Shown in pieces: positions 19,201-31,200 of a stretch of 64,000 nt of DNA. The notes under the pieces were generated by a model. That model saw only the letters and a list, made by a program, of their open reading frames with translations, had not been told where the DNA came from and made no database searches. Origin of the DNA: Symsagittifera roscoffensis (Eukaryota; Xenacoelomorpha; Acoela; Convolutidae); assembly GCF_963678635.1 (NCBI RefSeq), contig NC_087069.1, positions 4,228,166 through 4,292,165 of the forward strand, read 5' to 3'. A program made the translations under genes and the position numbers. The stretch's first letter is position 1. Each line of letters opens with the position of its first letter.

Positions 19201-22200
19201 GGACCAAAAAGAAATCTCTGAAACTTCAAATCTGATGACATTAAAGCTAACACTGCCATCCGCTCTGCAGAAACAAGCTCCAAATAAATTCGCTTTGAGA
19301 TTGTCTAGTCTTGCTGATCTTAAGTGCCCTTCCTCTAAAAAGTTTCTAAGCCTAGCCCCTGTAATTGAATCCGGGGACCCCTTTGTTCCGTCCAAAGGGT
19401 TCACGACACTCTTAAGGACTATAATTCTGTGGACCTTGACTTGTTTTGAATGGACTCATTTGGACCTCGTTAGTTCTACCGGATTCTAGCGAGGACTCCT
19501 CGAGCCTTCATGGAAAAGTTAGTTGGGATTATTATCGGATATTGCAGTGAGGTGATCATTTTTAAGAACGCCTGGGAGAGCATAGAAGCTGCAATCTTCG
19601 TTCTGAACGCAGTGGCCAAGTTCATCCATAGAGAGGAAAATGAAGTCACCCCACCCCTATTCGAGAAAGTCCTGGCTATTGGACATCATCAGACGCATGT
19701 ATGTGTGGGCTTTGCGGTGCTGCAGTTCCTAGGAGAACTGGGCACGTGGGTGAGCAACCACCCGAACTTCCTCGAAGGAATCATTCAGTTCCTGGCCACA
19801 AGGTTAGTTTTCATAAATTTTTCAATCGCAACTATTTTTTTTGTTAAATGAGACACGTACAGCCTTAAACTACCAATTTCGCTCACTTTTCAGTTGCCAG
19901 AGGAAGTCTACTTGTAATCGGGAATTTGACTTCTTCGTAAACACATTGGCGTACAATTCTGGGAGAAATTGACCTGCCTCATTAAAAAACCTCGACATCT
20001 TTAGGCCCGTTCTCTTTTGGTTTAGAGTTTATGCACGCGGTTAGGCTAAGGGTCCCGGTCGGACCTCGTTTTTCTCCGATATGCATGGAAATCGTTTTTT
20101 TTTTGGAAAATTTTGAATGTCGGACTGTCTCTTGCTTCCATTTTGTCGGCTTACTTTCCCAAGTATGGATTTTTCCCTCGTCAAATCATTTTCTGGCTTA
20201 AGCAATTTTCACTATAACTGAAAGTAGTTCTGTTGTTTGTACGCTTGCCAATTCTGATTTTGTTGAATTACCTTTTTAAGAGTCATGAACAGAGAGTAGA
20301 AGTAGTAGAATAGATTTCTGGCATTGCCCAAGGGAATAATCCCTCACTGATCGATTGAGATGAGTTTTCCTGTGGGAATGCATTGTTTGCAGAGGTGCAG
20401 GATGCGTCATGTACATGACACAAGTTCATTATATTTAGTTAGCACAAAAGTTTAATAAAGCAGAGTTAGATTCTGTTAGAGTTTTTCATCGTCATTAAAA
20501 CCAATTGTTTCGAGAAAATATTCTACAACGCTGCCTTGTCTGCTCAATTGACATTCCACATCATGAAGTCTGGCTAATTTTTTCACGCTAAAATGATTTT
20601 TTAAAGTTAATTTCCTTAAATGAAAGAAAGCAAACTCCACTATCGAACAGCAACTGTTCAAATAACACAAACAATTAACATTTTTTAAAGCATTTCACTT
20701 ATCCGTCCAATTCAAAATTTTCTTTTTATTTTGGTTGTAATGTAACCAACTCGATATGTAAGTTTCATTTTTCCATTTTTGTCTTGTCGTTTGATGAGCG
20801 AAAAGTTGTGTGTGTGTGTGTGTGTGTGTGTTGTATGTTGTGTGTTTTTATGTTTAAGTAAGGTCCAGTGGGCTTAAAAACTTTTTTCTGTGTTTAATTT
20901 TCTGACTTCAAGGTTTCCTCCTCAGGTGTTTTAGGTTTTTTGTTACCGCTTACAAAATTCTATTTTTGTTACCGCTTAGGCGATGTTAATTTCACATTTT
21001 TCCATGTGTTTTTTACTTAGCTGCTTTCTTCTTCTTCTTCGTTCTGTTACGACCTTTGCAGGTCCTAGAATGGGACTCGGGCTCGCTCTCTGCTCTCCTC
21101 CTTGTATGTTCCTCTTATGACGCGCGAGATTTTTTGCACTCTGGTCCTCCCCGCATATGTCGCATATCGCCCGTTTGCCTTTTGGGGGTTCCTTAGTATG
21201 CCCCTCGCCTATGGTTCGTCCATGGCCCTTTCTCGTTGAACGTGCGCATGCAATGCGGGCATGTGAAGGTCGTGAGACGCTCGTGGTGCATTTTCCTTTC
21301 ATGTTGTGTCCTTCCACCCTTACTGGCGCACACTCGCTCACATCCTTCCCATCTACATTTATAGACATTCCCCCTTGAGTCTTCGGTATACTGTGATCTT
21401 CTGGGCTTTTCCTGTCTTCCATTTACGTTGCACATTTCATTTTCCCAGTTCTCAATGAATTGCATCCGTTCCTTAGTCAGTATCTTCCACTTTTTCCTGT
21501 CGCGGGTGAGGTTCTCGAGGTCTGTCCAATCCTTTCCCATCTCTTTAACTAGCCTCCTCCAGTATGAAATAAGACCATTGCGCAGGGTGCCCTGTTGTGT
21601 CGGCTCCATTTTCCAGTGTCCTAGGACGACTCTTTTCACTGTCCTGGTATTGGGCATTCGCTGAATGTGTCCTATTCGTTCCAGGGCTCGTTTTTCTATT
21701 TTGCACCGAATTGATGGTATTCCCAACTCTTTCCTTATTTGATACGAGTTTGTGCTGGTTTCCTGCATGCGTATCAAGGCAAGACCTCTTCCGCCACTCC
21801 AAATATGCCGATACGCCTTGTCCACCACGCTTTGCATCTTATTTATGTCTGTCTTTGACCATGGCCTCACAGCTGAGTCAAATAGCATTGTAGACTCAAC
21901 TGTGGCTTGCACTGCGATAGCTTGGGTACGTTTTGATAAGGTAGATTTCCATAACCACCGTTTGATTTTGTACCACGCGCAGTACCCTCTTTTTATCCGA
22001 GCAGCCTTGTCTTCATTTTTACCGATTCGTGTCCCTAGCATCCTTGTTTTATTGGCTGCCTCAGAAGCGAAGGATATGTTTTCCTCCGTGCCATCGTGGC
22101 ACTTTTCTTCGAACTGGGCGAGGGCTTCCTTGAAAGCTGTCTTGCCTTCCCTCAGCTCACTGTTCCAGCCAATAAGGGTTGAGTCGTCCGCGAACAAGGA

Positions 22201-25200
22201 GTCCACTAAGATGAACTTCTCTTGTGTACTACTTCTCGTCGTTCTCCGTGTATCTACGGGGGGTAAGCTATTGCCGGGTCTCCAGCTCCACGCGAGGCTG
22301 TACTCTTCGTCGTTACTCACTGCCTTTTGTTCCCGCATTTTTTGTGCTAGTCGGGCCGCTTGAGTATGGTAGATGTTATACAGGATTGGTGATGTTGTAC
22401 ATCCCTCTCTCAGTCCTCGCTGTGGCCTCCAGTTCTCACTGAGGCCCTCTTTACCCTTGACCCTGTAACAGGTTTTCTCATGGAGGCCTTTGATTATTTC
22501 CAAGACACTCGAAGTGACGCCTAGGCGCTCCAGAATTCTCCATAGGAGTTGCCTGTTGGTTCTTGGGTACGCTTTTGTGATGTCTAAGAGGGTTGCCCCG
22601 GGGCGCCTTTCATCAATTTCTTGACAACAACCTAGCACTCTTCTTGTCTCCTCGTCCACTCGCAGGACAACTTGCGTAGCATCTGCTGTAGAGCGGCCGC
22701 TACGAAAGCCATTTTGATTCTCATCCATGGCGCCTATCTCTTCTGCCCATCTTCTTATCCTTGTGGCAAAGAGCCTTGCTTTGATCCTGCTTGCTAATGG
22801 TAGGAGACATACCCCACGGTAGTTGTCCAGACAGTCTTTTGCACCCTTTTTATGCAGTGGTATCATCCAGCCCTCTTTACAATCATCTGGCCAGTCCGAT
22901 GGACTGGTACCTAGGAGATTGGTTATGCAGTTGTATAGGGGTATTTGGGCGTTTCTGCTAAGGCATTTAATGCCGTCCATTCTGATACCATCGTTGCCCG
23001 GCGCTCCGTTGCTTATTCTTTCCAGCTGTTCAGTGAATTCGGCGAAGGTGATATCCTTCTCCAGGCGTTTTGCCGCTTCTATTGCGATTGCATCTTTCCT
23101 CTCTTCTGTTTCCAGTGCTGTGGCCTCTATATCCTCAGGTTCTCTCTCATACCTGTGCTTAGAAACCGCCATAAAGTGCGCCTGGTATTCTTCTGGGCTG
23201 AAGAATTCGTCCTCTATGGTTTGCGTATCCTTGACACCGATCCGCCTCAAGGTTTGGTACAGCTTCCGCGTGTCACCCGCCCCTTCTGCGCTCTTTGCCT
23301 CCTGAACTATTCGTAGCCACCACGACTCCTCCCAGCGTTTCTTGTCCTTCTTAATTTGCCTTCTGGTCCTCCTTCTTTCCTCCTTCCACTGAGATAACCG
23401 CCCCGTGCCACTGGAGGCTTCGATGCTTAGGCGATGTTAATTTCACATTTTTCCATGTGTTTTTTACTTAGCTGCTTTCTTGTATAGTTTAGCTCCGCTT
23501 CGTCTCTGTTTATGTTACAAATAACCTTTTTTCGCAATTTTTCCAACCAGACTCGCAAATTGCTATGAACAGTTCAAATACAAAATTTATTTCGGTTATG
23601 TAAGGAGCGTAAGGAATTTGTGCTTTAAAACCGCATTTACTGCTGCATGTTTTTTCTTTGTATAGCGCTTTCTTATAGCATAGTAATTTTTTCATAGTGT
23701 TTTTCATGGGAAGTCTCCGTTCGTTTGTTCAAATTTATCAGGATTTCCTGGACCCTCAGATCATTTCTGCGTTTTTGATAAACACCTTGCCAAAAACGTG
23801 AAGATTTTTCTAACCTCAAACTTGGAATTGGGTGTTAGTAAATTGATTCAGACGACAGCTGCGAAAATTTCGTTTCGGCTATAATTCAGCTTTGGCAGTT
23901 GTTGTTGTTGGCTTATTTTCCTTAAAATTGTTAACTGAAAATTGAGACAAATGTATGGAAATTTTGTCAGTCCTTTTTGGCTTTTTCTTTCAAAATATAA
24001 AAATATTTCGACACAAGAGTTTGTCTCTTTTCTGTCGCTAGCTTGACATTCTATGTTGTGCTGTATTGCAAATGGCGGGAAACACTGTTTCGTCTCTGTT
24101 GACTGATTTGAATGATGAACACTGTTTTTGAATGTTGTCAAACATTCAGCAAGGGTGTTTAAAAGCCAAAATAGTTATTTGGAGTTCCTAAAAGTGGCAT
24201 ATTTTTCTTGAATTTTTGGTGTTAATTTTAAAAGACCTAAAGATTTGGTGATGTGCCTTTAGACCCCGAAGCTCCGAAGTTTTTGGGGCTATGGGGTCTA
24301 TGATGGAGTGTATGTGTGTTGCGGGTGATCTGCATAATTAAGCAATGCAGAGTATGAGTTGTCGCCGCATATACATTTTTAATATACATTTCTGTTGAAA
24401 CTAAATGGCCTTTACTATTTTTTGTTTACAAATATCTATCAGATTTGCTATTTTTGGGTTGCCGTTTTGTTTAACGTCGACTAACGTGCGGTTGTTTGCC
24501 ATTTTTTTGTGTCTGTGATACCCGCTATAGCTTGCGTTCCTATGGAAAATTATTTGGGTTCTACTTTTTTCAGTCTAACAATTTGTTTGACAAAATCACT
24601 TGAATCATCTTGTTAACTCACTTGGTCTGTATTTTCCTAAACAACCGACTTATGTTGAGTATGTCTGCATTTTGAATACTTTTTGGTTGTAAATTTACTC
24701 CAATTTAGTCTTTCAGCTTATGGTTTTTTCTTTAATCATTTTTCTGTTGCTTTATTAGGCTCAGAAGGTTTTGACTTATAATTTATTGGCTTATTCTACC
24801 CATATGCATCGCATCGTTTGATTGCGAAAGAAATTTTCTATGCATGCGTGATTGGGGAGTATAGAGTTATGCTTAACTGGTGTCTACTCAAATATTGGTG
24901 TCTGGTAAAATATTGTCGGCTTAGTTGCCACTGCAAAAATTTGTTTGGCTTTAAATCAACACAAGCAGTTGTAGTTGGCCTGTTTTCCTTAAGATTTTTA
25001 AAATGAAAACGAGACAAATATATGAATTTTTTTTCTTTATCGATTTTTTTTCCTTATCGATTTTTTCTTTCAAAATACAAAAAGTCTCGCTTTTAGATTT
25101 TGTCTCATTTTCTGTCGGCTCGCTTGACATACGATGTTTATGTTGTATTGCAAATGGTGTGAAACACTGTTTCGTCTCTGTGTACTGATTTTATTGGTTA

Positions 25201-28200
25201 AAATATTTTTAAACGTTTTCAAACGGTCAAGGACGGTGTTTAAAAGCCAATCGTGCAGTCAGCTGAACTTAATCTTGCTGCTAAATCTTTTTATAGCGTT
25301 AGCATTTTTTAGTTTATTAAGGACAACCGTTGTTGTGGCCTTGATTATGTACATGTTTTTTATGGATAATTTCTGGTCTTAATAATGTTAACCCACCCCC
25401 GCGCACCGTGGACCTATCTCGACTGACAGGGGGAGACGTTAGGACTTTAACAATGTTGCTCTGTTTCAGACTGAGCTGCAAGGAGTTGAATGACTGTGCC
25501 TCGTCTGCACTTCTCAACATCTGCTGTTCCAACGCAGAACAGCTGGCACCACATTTCGACTCCCTCTGCGAACTTCTGAAGTACTTTGACCTCCAGAAAC
25601 AGAAGTCATCCGAGGACCTCATACAGGGGCTAGGTATGCATGTGTGAATTTCAATCAGTACGCTGTATAGATGGATGAACAAATGAGAATATTTTAACAA
25701 GATGACTTTAAAAATTGAGTGAATTATGGAGAAGTTATAAATCCGTGAATCCTCCAAAAGAATTCATTCGAAAACGAAAGATTTTGAAATTTGCCATTAT
25801 GACAACGTATGAAATGTTTATTTGTTTATTTTTTATTCTTTTTTAGTTAAAATTTGGGGAAAAGAATTGATCTTTTCTATAGTTTGTTAACTAATCTAAC
25901 CAGCTAAATCTAGATTGATAGATACTGATCTGATTTCCTATAGAAGAGAGGCAACTTTCATGTTTGAAACCCAGAAGTTCGAAGCTCCGGAAGCTAGATT
26001 TTAGTTAGTTCCATTTCCTATTTCTTTGTTTCAGTATGCATCCTGAACCACAAGCCGAACCCAGAATTGAAAGTGGGCTTCGAAAAACTTGTCAAGTTCT
26101 GCATCGAAAGCGCTGCCAACTCCGCCGACCAACATGCAGAACAGAAATCAGAACAATACTTGTCACCGGAAAGCGAAAAAGCAGCAGGAGACGCTTCTGG
26201 AAACGACAGTCCTCTCAGACCCTACATCCCAGTTTTGGACAGGATCTCAATTTTACTCCAGTACGTCAGACCTAAAGAGGAAACCCCCCATGATTCGGGA
26301 GGAGACGCGACGAGTGAACATCCTTGCAAACAAGTAATTGGGCAGATTTTGCCACTTGTGTTGGGTATTTTGCACCAGTACAAAATGTCGGAGAAGATTT
26401 CGGAAAAGGGATGCAGGACTCTGCGCTACTCGTTGAGGTGTCTTGGCCTGCATTTTGAAGCCTACTTGGCAGACTTGGTGCAGAATTTGGTGGATTTGTA
26501 CACGCAGAATGGATTCTCCTGCTATTTGTATCTCGGAGGTCAGTTGAGTTCATTAAGAGCCGATGAACGTAGTTATATATGTCGCGATGATTTTTTTTGT
26601 TTTTTTTTCAGGAACAGTTCTAAAATTAGTTCAGGCTCAAATATACTTTTTCGCGGTTTAGGTTTTGCTTTCTTTTAAAGTTCAGCTCATTTCCTTTGTT
26701 AAAAGAATTCCAAACTACATTATCATGCACCGACTTCTAGTTTCGAAAGGGGAATGTAGTTGTCAGATTTCTCAGCGAAAGAAAAATTTCACCTATTGAT
26801 CAACTTTTCTCAAATTGGGTTACTTTTATCAGAAAAATGCCACTCATATTGCCCTCAAAATTCGAAGGGCTTTAAGGGCACATTTTTTCTTTGAATTTCA
26901 AAAATTGAGATTTTTTCAAAGAGTCAATTTTTTCGTCTGTTTACTTGCGTTCATTGATTCTTTTCGAACTGTCTGTTGGCTATATTTCAAATGTCGCCAT
27001 TTGCTTTTCATGCTTTGCGATGAATTAGAATCGATTGTTTCAATATTTTTCCCTGGATAGAAAATTGGAGAAATTCTTAGATTCGAAAAAATTAAACGGA
27101 ACTTGGATTTTTCCCCACTCGTTAGCATTTTTCAGAAATGAATTTTCATTTTCTATTATATATCCTAAGTGATTGGAATTTCTGATTAGTTTGCTTACTA
27201 AAGCTGTCTGGTAAATCGTGTTCTGAGAAATTGGCCCTTCACTATTCTTTTCTGACATCCATTTTCGGCGACCAACCCTTAAGTTTTTGTTTTTCTAAAG
27301 GCGCTTTGGTCACAAAAAAGCGACAAAAACGGCATTTTTGACCTGTATTATCAAAATTTTACCTGCGGTGCAGAAAATTTTGTGAAAATAAGGCCTTTAT
27401 AGTGTTCTGAAAGCGCGAACGCTCGCAAAATCAATTTGGTTGATCTAAAAAAGGTCGAGGAAATCCCCCTCGAAAAAATCGTATATCCGCCCCTGCTTCA
27501 AGATATGGCATTTAGTTGAACATCCGCCTAATTTTTTTAAAATCCAATTTGTTGCAGGTATAGTGGTGGATGAGTTTGGCGCCTGTGGCCAGTACAACCA
27601 GGGACTGTCCGCCCTATTCGACCACTTCTCAGCCAGGGCTCTGAATGAGTTTACGGAAGAGGACGGGTTCAGAAACCACCCAGACACAGTGGACGACTTC
27701 TACAGACTGAGTATCCGAATCACCCAGAAGTGTCCCGAAGTGCTGATTGGGTCGGATAAGTTCGCACCTGTGTTCGACGCTGCCGTGAGTTTAGAAAATC
27801 ATAATTGGCTTTAAGTGAGGTGAGGTATTATATAATCTACGGTGAAAATTTAGAGCCCGGTCACCCGAGAGAGCGCCATTAAGAATTTTGTGTGGCCTGT
27901 TATCAGGCGCCTCAGCATTATTTTCCTGTCCCTGGTTTCCAACAGAAATGCTTGTTTGTGAACTTTGTTGAGGGACACTTTTCAAGCTGCGTAGCTACTA
28001 TTTTTGTTCCGACCATTTGAAAATGTTTTTTTTCTTCTTTTTTTGTTTTCCACGCAGAATCAGGTGCCCCAAATAAGCATCGGAATGGGTCGACTGATAT
28101 ACCAAATTGAAGCCCTTTCAGTCGTGATTCGAACGACATAAAAACAATCTCTCACAAACTTTTCTCAATATCGATAAAAACTAGTTTAAATTTTCGATTT

Positions 28201-31200
28201 TGAGCAATTAAAGCGAGCTAGCAGGCCTACAACTACTCAATAGTACTGCAGTCAAGCCCTGAAAACTTAATTTTAAACAAGTGAAATTAGTTTTTTTAGT
28301 TTTTTAGCGCAATTTTGGGAACAAAAAACTGACTTTTTTGTTTTTCTAGTCATTTTTCTACAATTTTTTTGTCCATTTTGCCTATTTTGCTATGACTGTC
28401 AAATATGCTTAGATAGATTTACGTCAGATCCTTTCATCACACCACGCAGAAGAAAACTACACTATTTTTTAAAAAGTTTTTAAAGACAATGGTCGGAATA
28501 TTCTGTACTACTTGCACAGTAACTGGCTGTCATTGTTTGCATTTGCGACTAGCAGTTGTTATTGAAATTTAACTAGTTTACAAAATCATTTAGTGATTCA
28601 GCCTTGCAAGGGATGTTAATTTGCTTTGAGTTCAATTTAATTTAAAAAATGAGCATTTCTCAAGTGGTAAAGTTGTATTTGGTTGAAAAAAGTCTGTGGT
28701 TCGAGACGGGCTACCATCAGTACTTTCTTTTTGCTAGCTATACTTTTTCTACTTCGTTTTTTATTTTTATTTGAGTTGTCATGTGTCTGATAATTATCAC
28801 AATATGTTTTTTTCATAATTACATTATGTTCGCTAATAACATAAGTGAAAATGGCGCAATTTTTTCATTTAGAAAATTGACTTTATTTTTCCGAAATCCT
28901 AGAAGAACAAAAAAAATTACATATTCATTCAGTTTTTTCTAATTCGAACAACTTTATTCTACATGTAAGCTAGCGAGCGTAGTGCTGTGTTTTGAATCCA
29001 TTTTTTTTTCAACCCAAATTGCAAATAAAATAGCTTTTTTGTGGCAGTTTTGCTGCATTTGCAGTGGCAATTTAATCGCATCTGTAGCTGCTTCATTGGT
29101 GGCTGTTTCAAGCGACCGTGGCGCAGGGGGGAGGACACGAGACTCCTAGTCTCTAGGTCGGAAGTTTGAATCGGGCACACGAACAAAGTTATTTTAACCT
29201 TTCCTTATTACGATTTATAAAAAAGTTTTTTTTTGGAATTTTCTGTGCTCTTCGCATAGCAACCGGCTATTTTTGAGCTTTTCTTCAATTTTGTTGTTTG
29301 GTACCCATAGCCTCTATTCAGTTCGCAAAATTAATTTTTGCTAAACTCATAATTACAGGCACCAACATGTTTTTTTTTACTGTAAAAAAGTGAGTTTGCG
29401 CAGCGGCAGAACAATATCTTTTGAGAGCTGAAAAGATAGCAAATGGGAACCACTCTGGTTAAAAAGTTCAAGTTTGGTGATATTTGTGTGTCAGCAAAGA
29501 CCATGGCGGTATTTTGAAACTGTTCCAAGTTTTTTGAAATTAAAAGAGTCATAAAATAATATAATAAAAAATTAGTAAAATTAAAAAAGTAAAATTAAAA
29601 AGGTAAAATAATATAATAAACTGTGCTATAAGATAGAGCAAAATTTTATGAATGCAAAAACAATGAAAAAGAATATAATTTAATTTGATATTGATAGAAA
29701 TGAGTCTTTTGCGGTTTCCAAGTTGCTAATTCAGCTTGACTCTGATTGCTAATTAGAGTTTCGTCGGTTTAAAAAATATAGAATATCAAATTGGGAAAAA
29801 TTTGTTAAACTCAGCAGGTTTGAATTAGCCTGAGTGTGATACCTAGGATCGATTTTTTTTGCTGTTGTTTGGGATTCTGAGTAGTTTGAATATAGTATAT
29901 AATTGTAGAATTATTTGGCTTAGAAATCAAATTTAAAATATTCTTAATGAAAGTTTTCTGTTTAGATCTGTGCGTTGCACCTGGACCACAAGGAAGCTCT
30001 GATCTCAGTGGTGGAGTTTATAGACACTCTCTTCTCAACAGCATCTGCGAAAAACAATGCAAACAACAACATCAGCATCACTAATAGTAACAGTACTAAC
30101 TCAGACAACACGTCACAGCTGAGAAGCAAGATGAGCGAAATGTTATCCACGCACGGGCATAAACTCCTCACTCAGGCCATTGCAGCTGCAGTTTTCAGGT
30201 TGGTCTAAAGTAATATAGGAAAATACATGGTTTGCTGTTTATATTTACAATTGCGAGAGCAACTGTCTTGTAATCGGGAACTTACGTTTTTTCCCGCAAA
30301 CAACTTTTCTTACACATTTGTTTTGATGTTACTTAATTGTCGATTCTTAGCAACTTCCCACCGCCTTCTAACGTGGCCTGGAGGTAATGCAATTGCCTTA
30401 GTACCCTATGGTCTGAAAAAAATGTTCGTTTTTTTTTCTTAAGTTATTTCCATCTCACTGTCTGTTTAAGAATAATGAGCGTAGTGAGTACTCTTATAGA
30501 TTACGTCTCAAATGGCATAATTCCCAAATGGCATAAAAATGAGAAATATCCCAAATGGCATAATTTCCATGCAACAGTTGAAAAATTATGAGAGATGTTT
30601 TTTTTTACTGAACAAGGTGTTAAAAGTCGTAAAGTTGTCAATTCAGTTGTTGTTTGACATCATCTCGATTTTTTAAGGAATTCTTATCAAAAGCATAAGT
30701 AGCTACTAATTTGTTTTGTGTGGTCAATTTTTCCAGCAAAACGGTCACTCAACATTTGTTTGAAAGTGATACAATCAAATCTTGTTCACACATCTCATTC
30801 CTAAATAAAAGGAGAACTTTTAGTTAAAAAAAGCTTGAGTGTCATGGAAAAACTTGTTTTTATGACATTTGGGAAGTTACCCTCTTATATAATAGGTCTT
30901 GCTGATTTTTTTTTCAGGAAAAGTCTTAACTTTGTTCACGCTCAATTTTGGTTTTTTCGCGGTTTGGCTTGTGATTTCTTTTTAAGTTCAGTTCATTTCT
31001 CTTGTTAAAAGGAAGGCAAACTCCACTATCGAACAGCAAAAGTGTAAAGGTCACGAAAAACGTGATCGACTTCTGATTTCTAAAATGTAAATTAATTATC
31101 AGATTTCCCAGCGAAATAAAAGTCTTACCTATTGATCCAGTTTTCTCAAATTGGGTTACTTTTAACGAAAAATTGTCCATCCTAATTTTTTCAGCAAATT

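Larger units (their letters stand above)
21031..23424 (-). mobile_element. Young 5'-truncated non-LTR retrotransposon in TNPO3 intron 6
   Basis: A 2394-bp minus-strand insert lies between perfect 57-bp direct repeats. Its coding frame is already open at the right-hand (5') junction, so it is 5'-truncated, and its 3' end is a short (GAA)n tail abutting the left repeat. It carries reverse transcriptase followed by C2H2 zinc fingers. Composition is GC-richer than the intron around it. It is antisense to TNPO3, which limits splicing or polyadenylation damage to the host gene. Clade not assigned. Confidence 0.9.

Noticed and set aside
24257-24302. TAGACCCC...GGGGTCTA inverted repeat
   Set aside because: Short arms with a mismatched interior in AT-rich intron; could be chance and has no supporting context.
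29111-29180. Functional tRNA gene
   Set aside because: A and B boxes are present but no acceptor stem pairs and the segment is part of a longer repeat.
30500-30570. Three spaced copies of CCCAAATGGCATAA considered as a CRISPR-like or regulatory array
   Set aside because: Too few, unequal spacing and in a eukaryotic intron; simple local duplication.
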